Below are positions 1 through 6,726 of a stretch of DNA of 7,312 bases, in pieces. The position numbers and the translations under genes were made by a program. Numbering within the stretch: the first letter of the stretch is position 1; each line of letters begins with the position of its first letter. A model generated the notes under the pieces. The model had not been told where the DNA came from. It worked only from the letters and a program-made list of their open reading frames with translations, and did not search any database. Origin of the DNA: JBEBBU01 sp041158225 (lineage in GTDB: Bacteria > Pseudomonadota > Gammaproteobacteria > Methylococcales > Methylococcaceae); assembly GCA_041158225.1 (NCBI GenBank), contig JBEBBU010000070.1, positions 1-7,312 on the forward strand. The letters run 5' to 3'.

Positions 1-688
1 TCCAGTCACAGGATCGGTATGGGGAGGCGTCACCAGTAATGGCGCCGGTTTCTATGCAGGCGCCGATGTCCTCCGCACCGAGAGTGGCAGCCTCAGTACT
101 TTTCTGCAGGCCAATGCGGCCTGGCTGGAAGGCCATCATGTCCGTGGCAACACATCGCTGATGGTACGAACTGGCGCTGCATGGCGTTTTATTGACGAAA
201 AGGATATGCAACTGTCGCTAGGCATCACCGGCATGTACTTTGGATTCGACAATAACCAGAGACACTATACTTATGGTTATGGTGGCTACTGGAGTCCCCA
301 GCAGTATCTGGCTATTGCCCCGCCACTGGAATGGTCTGGACGCTCAGGAAGGGATTTCTCTTACATGCTGAGAGGATACGCCAGCTTCGCCTACTCTCAG
401 GAAGATGGTGGCGCCTACTATCCGACAAGTTCAGCCCTGCAACTTTCACCACTCAACAGCAATGCCAGTTATGCTGCCAGCAGCGGTGCAGCACTTGCGT
501 ACGGTATCCGTGGCAAGGTTGAATACCGGGTCAGCCCTGAGTTTTATCTGGGAGCCCATTTTGAAAAAGCCCAGTCGCCTTACTATAACCCGAACTATGG
601 CGGCATCTATTTTCGCTATGCATTCGAGCCCAGTGATCTTCCCATGGAATTTCCCCCTGAAAACCCGCTGCCCTATTACCGTTTCTGA
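1..688 (+). CDS. bcsC: Cellulose synthase outer-membrane channel BcsC, C-terminal part (partial, cut at left edge)
   Basis: BcsC exports the glucan through the outer membrane: a periplasmic TPR superhelix followed by a C-terminal beta-barrel. Only the barrel end is here; the frame is open from base 2 to the TGA at 686-688, giving 228 residues of a family that is usually over 1,100. Visible features are alternating short strands rich in Gly, Tyr, Trp and Ser; a GGYWSPQQY segment at fragment residues 94-102, typical of the BcsC C-terminal domain; and a C-terminus ending PYYRF. A terminal Phe is the usual signal for insertion by the BAM complex. ATG 161 is internal because homology continues upstream of it (VWGGVTSNGAGFYAGADVLR). 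bcsE starts 29 bases downstream in the same direction. No damage is seen. Confidence 0.93.
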   Translation, partial: PVTGSVWGGVTSNGAGFYAGADVLRTESGSLSTFLQANAAWLEGHHVRGNTSLMVRTGAAWRFIDEKDMQLSLGITGMYFGFDNNQRHYTYGYGGYWSPQQYLAIAPPLEWSGRSGRDFSYMLRGYASFAYSQEDGGAYYPTSSALQLSPLNSNASYAASSGAALAYGIRGKVEYRVSPEFYLGAHFEKAQSPYYNPNYGGIYFRYAFEPSDLPMEFPPENPLPYYRF

Positions 689-705
689 CATGCTGATCTC
701 AATAC

Positions 706-709
706 AGGT
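706..709 (+). promoter_or_regulatory. Ribosome binding site for bcsE
   Basis: AGGT lies 8 bases before ATG 718 in the 29-base bcsC-bcsE spacer. It is a moderate Shine-Dalgarno and supports the ATG start chosen for bcsE. The spacer contains no recognisable promoter or terminator, so bcsE probably relies on transcription from upstream of bcsC. Confidence 0.5.
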
Positions 710-717
710 ATCAAAGC

Positions 718-2262
718 ATGTTGGATGAAATCCGCTCAGCCTGGAATATGGCTGGCCTCGCACAATCAATGCCTGCACTGAGAGTGCCCATTGAAGGACT
801 CCCGGACGGGGCGTCACAGTTCTATAAGGGTGCCTGCTATTCCATCAGTACCGTCAGTGAACAGCTGAGTGTCATATTCATACAGGCCATGCTGAGAAAT
901 GCAGTACTCACGGGGCTTAAGGGCTGTCTGCTGCTGGTAGACAGCACAGGACAGTCTGTGCTCCTGCAGCAACTGGCCATGCCCTCATCATGGCTGTCAT
1001 TCAGGATGGGTCAGCAGGAAATCAACTACCTTCTGCACCACGGCACGGCTGGACTCCTGAGCCAGCTTGAAGCGGCCGGTTTTACCCCGGGAAGCATCCT
1101 GTTACTGGTAGATCCGGAGTCCCATATACGCAGCATTGAACTGGCCAGAGGCCATTTTGCAAAGGAGCTCATGCTCTGGACCCGGACGTGGCATCATACC
1201 GTAGTGGGTATCCGGCACCTGTCGGGCAGCTATAACGCCTATGAGCCCAACCTGATCCAGCAGATGGGAGGCGCAGCCCAGCTGACTATGGACTGGGGAC
1301 GTTATCACTGGCGTATCCGGCACTGGCAGCAACCCAACGGTGCCATCATCCAGCATGCGGTATTGGATGTCCGTTATAACGAAACCGCCCAACGCCTGGA
1401 AACACCACCGCAATCCGTTGATGACGCCACACATCGCCCTTTCAGGGCAGCGGATACTGACAGGATCATTGTGGCACGAGAGGTTGCAGAGCATGACCGG
1501 CATCTACCCCCAGACTGGGAAATCGTGGATGATCCTTATGATTTCGAGGAGTATCTGACTGGTGCCTCTGCTCCCAGCATTATTCTTGCGTTTAGCCGCA
1601 ACAGCCAGTTTGAAGCACTGGCGCGACTGGTCACCCAGATACGCCTTTTTCTTGGCCGGGGAGTCAGGCTGATGCTGAGGGAAACGGATGTGCGTATCCG
1701 TGCCTATCAGGAACATATCCTGCAGGTCAGTGGACTGAATCTGGTCATTCACCCTTATGAAAGAACCTCCTCACTGATCAGCCTGATTCAGGCACTGGAT
1801 GAATCTTACCCTCAGTCCAGCCTTGATCCGGTGGCGTTTGAAAGGCTGCTTGAGGTCACCCGGCCACTTCCGCTGAGGGGATATCTGCCAGCCCGGATAT
1901 TCTGCAGGACCATCATGGAGGGACTGGAACGCTCAAGTGCTTTTGCCATTGATCATCGGCTGCTCCATATCCAGGTGCTATCTGGTGTCAGCGTCAATGC
2001 CGCTCTGGAGAGTTTTGAACCGGCCCAGCAGGGGGACCTTATCACGGTCTACGAAGGACAACTTTATGTGTTTCTTTTCGGTGGTGGGCATAGCAGCATG
2101 ATGACGCTCATGCTTGAATCTTTTCCTGTGGATGTCGCCAGATGCCTGCATATCGAAGCCAGCTGGTATCAGACTACCAGCATCATTGAACAGGCAGCCC
2201 ACTGGCTTGCCACATGGGAACAGGCCCCCCCCACTCCAGCTTCATCGCTAATTGCGACATGA
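718..2262 (+). CDS. bcsE: Cellulose biosynthesis accessory/c-di-GMP sensor protein BcsE
   Basis: 514 residues, close to the 523 of E. coli BcsE, a cytosolic protein that binds c-di-GMP and is recruited to the synthase through BcsF. The family has a degenerate RecA/NTPase-like N-terminal domain (here about 1-215), a receiver-like domain (about 245-375) and a GGDEF-like C-terminal (GIL) domain (about 385-505). The gapless match in the last domain runs from PLRGY through the stretch ending in YVFLF. Residues Q437-Q438-G439-D440 sit where E. coli has the c-di-GMP I-site RTGD (R415-D418), so the key Arg is Gln. Residues R328-A-Y-Q331 sit where E. coli has its second R306-x-x-D309 site, so the Asp is lost. 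The C-terminal tail of about 30 residues found in E. coli is absent. The start ATG has an AGGT at 8 bases. The 3' end overlaps bcsF by ATGA. Identity is firm; ligand binding is doubtful. Confidence 0.9.
   Translation: MLDEIRSAWNMAGLAQSMPALRVPIEGLPDGASQFYKGACYSISTVSEQLSVIFIQAMLRNAVLTGLKGCLLLVDSTGQSVLLQQLAMPSSWLSFRMGQQEINYLLHHGTAGLLSQLEAAGFTPGSILLLVDPESHIRSIELARGHFAKELMLWTRTWHHTVVGIRHLSGSYNAYEPNLIQQMGGAAQLTMDWGRYHWRIRHWQQPNGAIIQHAVLDVRYNETAQRLETPPQSVDDATHRPFRAADTDRIIVAREVAEHDRHLPPDWEIVDDPYDFEEYLTGASAPSIILAFSRNSQFEALARLVTQIRLFLGRGVRLMLRETDVRIRAYQEHILQVSGLNLVIHPYERTSSLISLIQALDESYPQSSLDPVAFERLLEVTRPLPLRGYLPARIFCRTIMEGLERSSAFAIDHRLLHIQVLSGVSVNAALESFEPAQQGDLITVYEGQLYVFLFGGGHSSMMTLMLESFPVDVARCLHIEASWYQTTSIIEQAAHWLATWEQAPPTPASSLIAT
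2225..2232 (+). repeat. C8 homopolymer tract near the 3' end of bcsE
   Basis: Eight consecutive C bases within codons for A-P-P-T near the end of bcsE. The -1 frame over this tract is open from at least 2214 straight into the bcsF reading frame, which first stops at 2496. A one-base gain in the tract, or -1 slippage, would replace the last BcsE residues and join BcsE to BcsF. As written, the tract is in frame and bcsE is intact. Confidence 0.8.
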
Positions 2263-2498
2263 CTGTACAGAATCTGACTATTGCTATGGCATCGTTTGCT
2301 GCCATAGGTCCGTGGCTACTGGGCGGATTTGCATTGGGGCTGGGTCTGCTGGTGCTCTCACGCTACCTGCCTGCTTCCGGTCGTCTCCTGTCCAGATTGC
2401 GCCTGACCCTGCTGATACTGCTGGCCCGTATGCGCCTGCGCGTCACGAGAAAACGTGATAATCCCTACTTTCATGCCATGGATGACGGGAAAAACTGA
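2259..2498 (+). CDS. bcsF: Small membrane protein BcsF
   Basis: 79 residues. BcsF is a short inner-membrane protein that recruits BcsE to the cellulose synthase. One hydrophobic segment at about residues 14-33 (AAIGPWLLGGFALGLGLLVL) is followed by a strongly basic, presumably cytosolic stretch (RLLSRLRL, then ARMRLRVTRKR) and an acidic end (MDDGKN). This matches the one-helix-plus-basic-tail design of the family, though it is longer than the 63 residues of E. coli BcsF. ATG 2259 was chosen over the in-frame ATG at 2214 because it overlaps the bcsE stop as ATGA, the signature of translational coupling, and because the upstream extension lies wholly inside bcsE. Direct sequence similarity is weak at this length; position between bcsE and the bcsA/bcsG pair carries much of the call. 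Confidence 0.75.
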   Translation: MTVQNLTIAMASFAAIGPWLLGGFALGLGLLVLSRYLPASGRLLSRLRLTLLILLARMRLRVTRKRDNPYFHAMDDGKN

Positions 2499-2501
2499 GT
2501 C

Positions 2502-4961
2502 ATGATCCCAGGCATATCCAGCCATAAAAACCGGCAGGGCAATCTGCTGCTCACCCTGCAGACAGCTCTGGGTGTCGAACGTCAGGGCAGCATCCTGGAG
2601 TGGTGTCTGCGACTGTTGCTGTTGCCCCCGCGTGATGCCCGCGCTGCATTCCAGCCATCACCAGAATCATTATGGCTGCACGTGCTGCTGGAACAGTTTC
2701 GCATCGGTCTTGGCCTACAGTCCGGCGACCGCTGGCCACAATGGATGCTGGGACTGTTCCTGCTTCCCGCCAGCCAGCGTCATACCCATACAGGCTGGTC
2801 TGCCTATTATCTGGCCGCCATCAGCAGAAAAATCCAGCACTGGCTGGACTCATGGTCTTCCGATGCAATCACGCAGACAATATGGCTGCAATCACCTTTT
2901 GTGATGATCTCAGGCCTGTTTGCCTTAGCGCTAGCCATGATGCCACTCGATATCCATGGACAGTTGATCTTTTTTCTGCTGACTTATGCCGTGGCCATCC
3001 TTTTCAGACCTGTCAGACACGGCATAGCCAACCTGTTCCTGATCGTACTCTCGCTGATGGTTATCTTCCGTTATGCTTTCTGGCGTAGCCTGCACACACT
3101 GGATGTCGATGGTATCGGCAACAACATCTATGCCTCGTCATTGTTTCTTGCCGAGGGATTCTCGCTGATGGTCACGGCCCTCAGTTTCCTGCAGTGCATG
3201 CAGCCACTCCAGCGCCCATCCTCACCACTGCCATCCGATAGCAGCTGCTGGCCTGATGTTGACATTTATATTCCAACCTATAATGAACCGCTGGATATTG
3301 TCAGGCTTACGGTGCTTGCCGCCCAAGGGCTGGACTGGCCGCAGGAGCGCCTGCATGTCTACCTGCTGGACGACGGCAGACGTGAGCATTTCCGCAGCTT
3401 CGCGCGTGAGGCGGGCGTGGGTTATATCACCCGTGAAGATAACCTTCACGCCAAAGCCGGCAATCTGAACCATGCACTGCAACAGACCCAGGCAGCGTTT
3501 ATTGCCGTTTTTGACTGTGACCACATTCCGGTACGGTCTTTTCTGCAAACCACACTGGGCTGCATGCTGGCTGATCCGAAACTGGCACTGGTACAGACGC
3601 CACACCATTTCTTTTCACCCGATCCCTTCGAACGCAATCTTGGCACGTTCCGCACCATCCCCAATGAAGGCTATTTGTTCAACAGAATGGTCCAGGATGG
3701 CAATGACCTCTGGAATGCAGCGTTCTTCTGTGGATCCTGCGCAGTATTACGACGCCAGCCGCTGGAAGCCATAGGCGGGATTGCCGTTGAAACCGTGACA
3801 GAAGATGCCCATACCGCACTGAAACTGCATCGACAGGGATGGCACAGTGCTTACATCAATCAGCCTCAGGCCGCAGGACTGGCCACCGAAAGCCTGGCAA
3901 GTCATATAGGCCAGCGCATCCGCTGGGCGCGCGGCATGGCGCAGATTTTCCGGATTGATAATCCACTCTCAGGTAAAGGCCTCAATTTTTTCCAGCGCCT
4001 CTGCTATACCAATGCCTCTATGCATTTCTTCTTTGGCCTGCCGAGGCTGGTGTTCCTGACCGCTCCCATGGGGTATCTTTTCTTTGACCTGCACTTCATC
4101 AATGCCGACCCCCTGCTCCTGCTCATGTACGGGTTTCCCTATCTCGCATTCGCAAATCTCACCAATAACAAGATACAGGGACAATACCGCCATGCTTTCT
4201 GGGCGGAAGTCTACGAAACCATACTGGCAGCCTATATCGCCATACCCACCGCACTGGCACTGATCAATCCTGGCATAGGCCAGTTCAATGTCACCCCCAA
4301 GGGTGGCATCATTCCGAAAAGCTTTCTCGACTGGCGTATCGCCACTCCCTTCATGATCATCCTGGCACTGAATGCGACTGGCTTTGGCCTGGGTGTCTAC
4401 CGGCTGTTATGGACAGAACATCCGGAATCCCAGGTACTGCTCATGAACCTGTTCTGGACTCTTTATAACCTGGTCGTCCTCGGCGTCGTCTTTGGCATTG
4501 CCACAGAATCCAGACGCCTGCGCAAATCACCAAGAGTAACCGCCAGCCTCAAGGCCGTCATTGATCTTGAAGATGGCCGGAGTATTCCATGCCAGACCCT
4601 GAGTTTTTCATCGGAAGATCTGGTGCTAGGCTACCCGGCGGCAGACAGCATCGCCGTGACCTCATTACTGGGCATCAGACTCTATGATACGCATGATCAG
4701 ACACATTATTTTACGGGACATGTCCTGGCCGCCATGAATGGCAGAATCAGCATCCAGCTGCTATTCAGCAGCCTGGAAGAAGAACAGCGCTATATTCTCT
4801 GTACTCATGCACGTCCTGATGCCTGGTATGACTGGCTACCCGCCATGCTGCCAACATCTGTGCTTGCCAGCATAGCGACCATCATCATGCACTCTGGCCA
4901 AGGCTACAGGCGCCTTGGCCATCATCTCCTGCGGCCTCTGGCCGCCTACCGCCGGAGCTGA
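2502..4961 (+). CDS. bcsA: Cellulose synthase catalytic subunit BcsA (UDP-forming, GT2 family, PilZ domain)
   Basis: 819 residues (E. coli 872). BcsA adds glucose from UDP-glucose to beta-1,4-glucan and threads the chain through the inner membrane. The N-terminal cytosolic region has E. coli-type layout, then membrane helices cover about residues 129-232. The GT2 domain starts near W250 with DDG at 290-292, DCD at 338-340, TED (catalytic base) at 433-435 and QRIRW at 471-475. More helices follow, with the gating loop FNVTPKG at 595-601. All catalytic motifs are intact. The C-terminal PilZ domain (about 670-775) keeps RxxxR (R674, R678), but the second c-di-GMP motif D/NxSxxG reads S701-F-S703-S-E-D706, so Asp and Gly are both replaced in a gapless alignment. 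The start is 3 bases after bcsF with no strong Shine-Dalgarno, so translation is probably coupled. bcsB does not follow; bcsG does. Confidence 0.96.
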   Translation: MIPGISSHKNRQGNLLLTLQTALGVERQGSILEWCLRLLLLPPRDARAAFQPSPESLWLHVLLEQFRIGLGLQSGDRWPQWMLGLFLLPASQRHTHTGWSAYYLAAISRKIQHWLDSWSSDAITQTIWLQSPFVMISGLFALALAMMPLDIHGQLIFFLLTYAVAILFRPVRHGIANLFLIVLSLMVIFRYAFWRSLHTLDVDGIGNNIYASSLFLAEGFSLMVTALSFLQCMQPLQRPSSPLPSDSSCWPDVDIYIPTYNEPLDIVRLTVLAAQGLDWPQERLHVYLLDDGRREHFRSFAREAGVGYITREDNLHAKAGNLNHALQQTQAAFIAVFDCDHIPVRSFLQTTLGCMLADPKLALVQTPHHFFSPDPFERNLGTFRTIPNEGYLFNRMVQDGNDLWNAAFFCGSCAVLRRQPLEAIGGIAVETVTEDAHTALKLHRQGWHSAYINQPQAAGLATESLASHIGQRIRWARGMAQIFRIDNPLSGKGLNFFQRLCYTNASMHFFFGLPRLVFLTAPMGYLFFDLHFINADPLLLLMYGFPYLAFANLTNNKIQGQYRHAFWAEVYETILAAYIAIPTALALINPGIGQFNVTPKGGIIPKSFLDWRIATPFMIILALNATGFGLGVYRLLWTEHPESQVLLMNLFWTLYNLVVLGVVFGIATESRRLRKSPRVTASLKAVIDLEDGRSIPCQTLSFSSEDLVLGYPAADSIAVTSLLGIRLYDTHDQTHYFTGHVLAAMNGRISIQLLFSSLEEEQRYILCTHARPDAWYDWLPAMLPTSVLASIATIIMHSGQGYRRLGHHLLRPLAAYRRS
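4895..4921 (+). repeat. Perfect 10-bp GC-rich inverted repeat in the 3' end of bcsA
   Basis: Arms TGGCCAAGGC (4895-4904) and GCCTTGGCCA (4912-4921) are exactly complementary around a 7-base loop. The element is inside bcsA, about 40 bases before its stop and 45 before the bcsG start. No T-run follows, so it is not an intrinsic terminator. It could act on mRNA stability or processing, or may be coincidental coding sequence. Confidence 0.75.
4931..4945 (+). repeat. Second, 6-bp GC-only hairpin at the bcsA end
   Basis: GCGGCC (4931-4936) and GGCCGC (4940-4945) form an all-GC stem around a TCT loop, 9 bases after the larger hairpin at 4895-4921. It ends 8 bases before the GGAG ribosome site of bcsG, so the folded mRNA would place structure next to the bcsG initiation region. 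Confidence 0.6.
4954..4957 (+). promoter_or_regulatory. Ribosome binding site for the TTG start of bcsG
   Basis: GGAG sits 8 bases before TTG 4966, inside the last codons of bcsA. It supports initiation at TTG, the only start codon that keeps the first conserved membrane segment of BcsG, since an in-frame TGA lies immediately upstream at 4963-4965. Confidence 0.5.
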
Positions 4962-4965
4962 CTGA

Positions 4966-6555
4966 TTGGGCATCTGGATCTATTTCTTTACCTTGAAACT
5001 CGCCCTCTTCTGGAGGGGTGACATGACACTTGACCTGCCCTACAACCTTGCATTTGCAGTTGGGGTTGCCTGGCCATTGTCAGCAAGGTTCATGCAGGTT
5101 TCGCGGTGGATACTGGCCATTCCAGCAGCTGTGGTACTGCTTTATCACGACTCATCCCTGCCTGGTCTGGATCGTATCCGCCAGGTTGCACCCGATCTGG
5201 AAAACTTCAGTCCAGGCTATATGCTCGAACTGCTCGGGCGCATGATCTCCACCCAGCAGATCGCCCTGGCTGGCTCAGCTGCCCTCATGCTTTATCTGGC
5301 AGGCCAACGTATCAGGCTTTCTACCCTGGTTTTTCTTGGCCTGCTCATTCTGCCACCAGTGAAGGAAGCGCTGCAGCGTGCCTCCTCGCCCAGCGCTGCC
5401 AAGGAAACGCCAGCGCAAGTCTGTAATACAGCCGATGGATCAGCCTCCACAGCACTCAGCACAGCCGCACTGACTGAAGAACGTCTGAATGCAGTGCTGA
5501 CTGAATTCTACGACCGGGAATCCCAACGAATAGTCAGGTTCCCGGTTCCGGACCATGGGACGCCTCCTGACTTTGACATCCTGCTACTCCATGTCTGCTC
5601 ACTGGCCTGGCGCGATATGGAACCGGAGGACAGAAATACTCTTTTCCGTAACTTTGACATTGTCTTCGACAACTTCAACTCAGCCGCCAGTTATAGTGGT
5701 CCGGCAGCCATACGCCTGTTACGCGCCAGTTGCGGCCAGGAAAAGGCAGACCGCCTTTATGTTGCACCGCCACAGCAATGCTTTCTGTTCGACAATCTCG
5801 CCTCACGTGGCTACCAGCGTGAAGTGCTACTGAATCATGATGGCCATTTTGGTAATTTCATCGGCAATATCAGCAACCGGAGTGAAGGTGGTCTCAATGT
5901 TGCGCCTGCTGGCTCCCTGAACGCCAGGATTGGCATGCACAGTTTCGACAACGCCCCTATTTACGATGATCTCGATATCCTGAAAAAATGGTGGCAAAAG
6001 CGGACAGCTACCGGCGGACAGGCCGTAGCACTATATTACAACACCATCAGCCTGCATGATGGCAATGTCAGGATTGGCGAGCACGCAGGTAGCAGCATGA
6101 AAACCTATCCGGATCGGGTTCGCCGCCTCATGAGCGACATGGAATCTTTTGCCGATATCCTCAAACAGTCGGGGCGACCGGTCATGCTGGTGCTGGTGGC
6201 AGAACACGGTGCGGCCATGCATGCCGACAATCATGCCCTGGCTGGCATGCGGGAGATCCCGCTACCCTCCATTACCCGTGTGCCCCTTGCCATCAGATTC
6301 ATAGGCATGCCTCGGATGAAACCCACCACCCAGTTAACCAGCAGCAAGCCCAGCAGCTATCTGGCCCTGGCCGATCTGGTGCAACAGATGACGGCTCAGC
6401 CCATGAGCACTGCCAGACTGGAGGATATACTGCAGAGCCTGCCTGAAACGCGTCCGGTGTCAGTCAATGAAACCACTACGGTCATGGAAGTGGCTGGACA
6501 GCATTGGATCAAGGCAGGTACGCTGCCATGGAAGCCAATCGCTGAAATAGAATGA
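4966..6555 (+). CDS. bcsG: Cellulose phosphoethanolamine transferase BcsG
   Basis: 529 residues from TTG (E. coli 559). BcsG is an inner-membrane, zinc-dependent enzyme of the alkaline-phosphatase-like fold that moves phosphoethanolamine from phosphatidylethanolamine to cellulose in the periplasm. Hydrophobic segments lie near residues 2-16, 24-38, 45-60, 100-115 and 120-130. The catalytic domain keeps C211 (HVCSLAW, E. coli C243), nucleophile S244 (SYSGPAAIRLLR, E. coli S278), H364 (SLHDGN) and E413-H414 (AEHGA), so it should be active. GIWIYFFTLKLALFW aligns with the first helix of E. coli BcsG, which favours TTG 4966. However, an in-frame ATG at 5023 (residue 20) has a much better ribosome site, and initiation there would give 510 residues. 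It follows bcsA by 4 bases and is the last gene of the operon here. Confidence 0.95.
   Translation: MGIWIYFFTLKLALFWRGDMTLDLPYNLAFAVGVAWPLSARFMQVSRWILAIPAAVVLLYHDSSLPGLDRIRQVAPDLENFSPGYMLELLGRMISTQQIALAGSAALMLYLAGQRIRLSTLVFLGLLILPPVKEALQRASSPSAAKETPAQVCNTADGSASTALSTAALTEERLNAVLTEFYDRESQRIVRFPVPDHGTPPDFDILLLHVCSLAWRDMEPEDRNTLFRNFDIVFDNFNSAASYSGPAAIRLLRASCGQEKADRLYVAPPQQCFLFDNLASRGYQREVLLNHDGHFGNFIGNISNRSEGGLNVAPAGSLNARIGMHSFDNAPIYDDLDILKKWWQKRTATGGQAVALYYNTISLHDGNVRIGEHAGSSMKTYPDRVRRLMSDMESFADILKQSGRPVMLVLVAEHGAAMHADNHALAGMREIPLPSITRVPLAIRFIGMPRMKPTTQLTSSKPSSYLALADLVQQMTAQPMSTARLEDILQSLPETRPVSVNETTTVMEVAGQHWIKAGTLPWKPIAEIE
5012..5018 (+). promoter_or_regulatory. Strong internal Shine-Dalgarno before an in-frame ATG of bcsG
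   Basis: GGAGGGG lies just before ATG 5023, with 6 bases between the GGAGG core and the ATG. This is the best ribosome site in the operon. It would start BcsG at residue 20, after the first hydrophobic segment. It could be the real start, a second start, or a coincidence of the codons for W-R-G-D. Confidence 0.5.
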
Positions 6556-6604
6556 CAAGAACCGATTGCGGCTGGTTTCACTTCGGGTGAAAGCTGTAAC
6601 CATC

Positions 6605-6625
6605 AGCGAAGCGCTACGTTTTTTT
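6605..6625 (+). terminator. Possible intrinsic terminator of the bcs operon (weak)
   Basis: A 4-bp stem AGCG/CGCT with an AAG loop (6605-6615) is followed after three bases by seven T (6619-6625), 50 bases past the bcsG stop. The T-run is good but the stem is short. The upstream hairpin at 6576-6592 could add structure. Rho-dependent ending is equally possible. Confidence 0.3.
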
Positions 6626-6669
6626 GCACGATGGATGAAAAGGAAAGACGAAGCATGGAAGATGGACTG

Positions 6670-6699
6670 GCATACATGGTATGCAGATATGACTTTTTT
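6670..6699 (+). terminator. Second weak hairpin plus T6 downstream of bcsG
   Basis: GCATAC/GTATGC with an ATG loop (6670-6684) precedes TTTTTT at 6694-6699. The 9-base gap between stem and T-run is too long for a standard intrinsic terminator, so this is at best a backup signal on the plus strand. On the minus strand no T-run follows it, so it does not explain the tRNA 3' end. Confidence 0.2.
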
Positions 6700-6726
6700 A
6701 TGGAATCTTCGTGCACTCACAAGGAG

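Larger units (their letters stand above)
6556..6726. other. Convergent intergenic region between bcsG and tRNA-Glu
   Basis: 171 bases with no credible gene. It holds TTTCAC/GTGAAA (6576-6581 with 6587-6592, TTCGG loop), a short hairpin plus T7 (6605-6625), and GCATAC/GTATGC (6670-6675 with 6679-6684) with T6 at 6694-6699. Possible longer-range pairs are GAAGAT (6658-6663) with ATCTTC (6705-6710), and TGCACG (6625-6630) with CGTGCA (6710-6715). Both convergent transcription units must end here or read through into each other. No promoter or mobile-element trace was seen. Confidence 0.6.

Noticed and set aside
446..817. Open frame on the minus strand across the bcsC-bcsE junction
   Set aside because: It is antisense to two well-supported genes, has no family resemblance, and covers both the bcsC stop and the bcsE start.
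1102..1503. 133-codon open frame on the minus strand inside bcsE
   Set aside because: A shadow of bcsE codon composition, with no recognisable domain.
2214..2258. ATG 2214 as the start of bcsF
   Set aside because: It would add 15 residues encoded only by bcsE overlap, while ATG 2259 forms the ATGA coupling with the bcsE stop. The open frame is retained only as part of the slippage observation.
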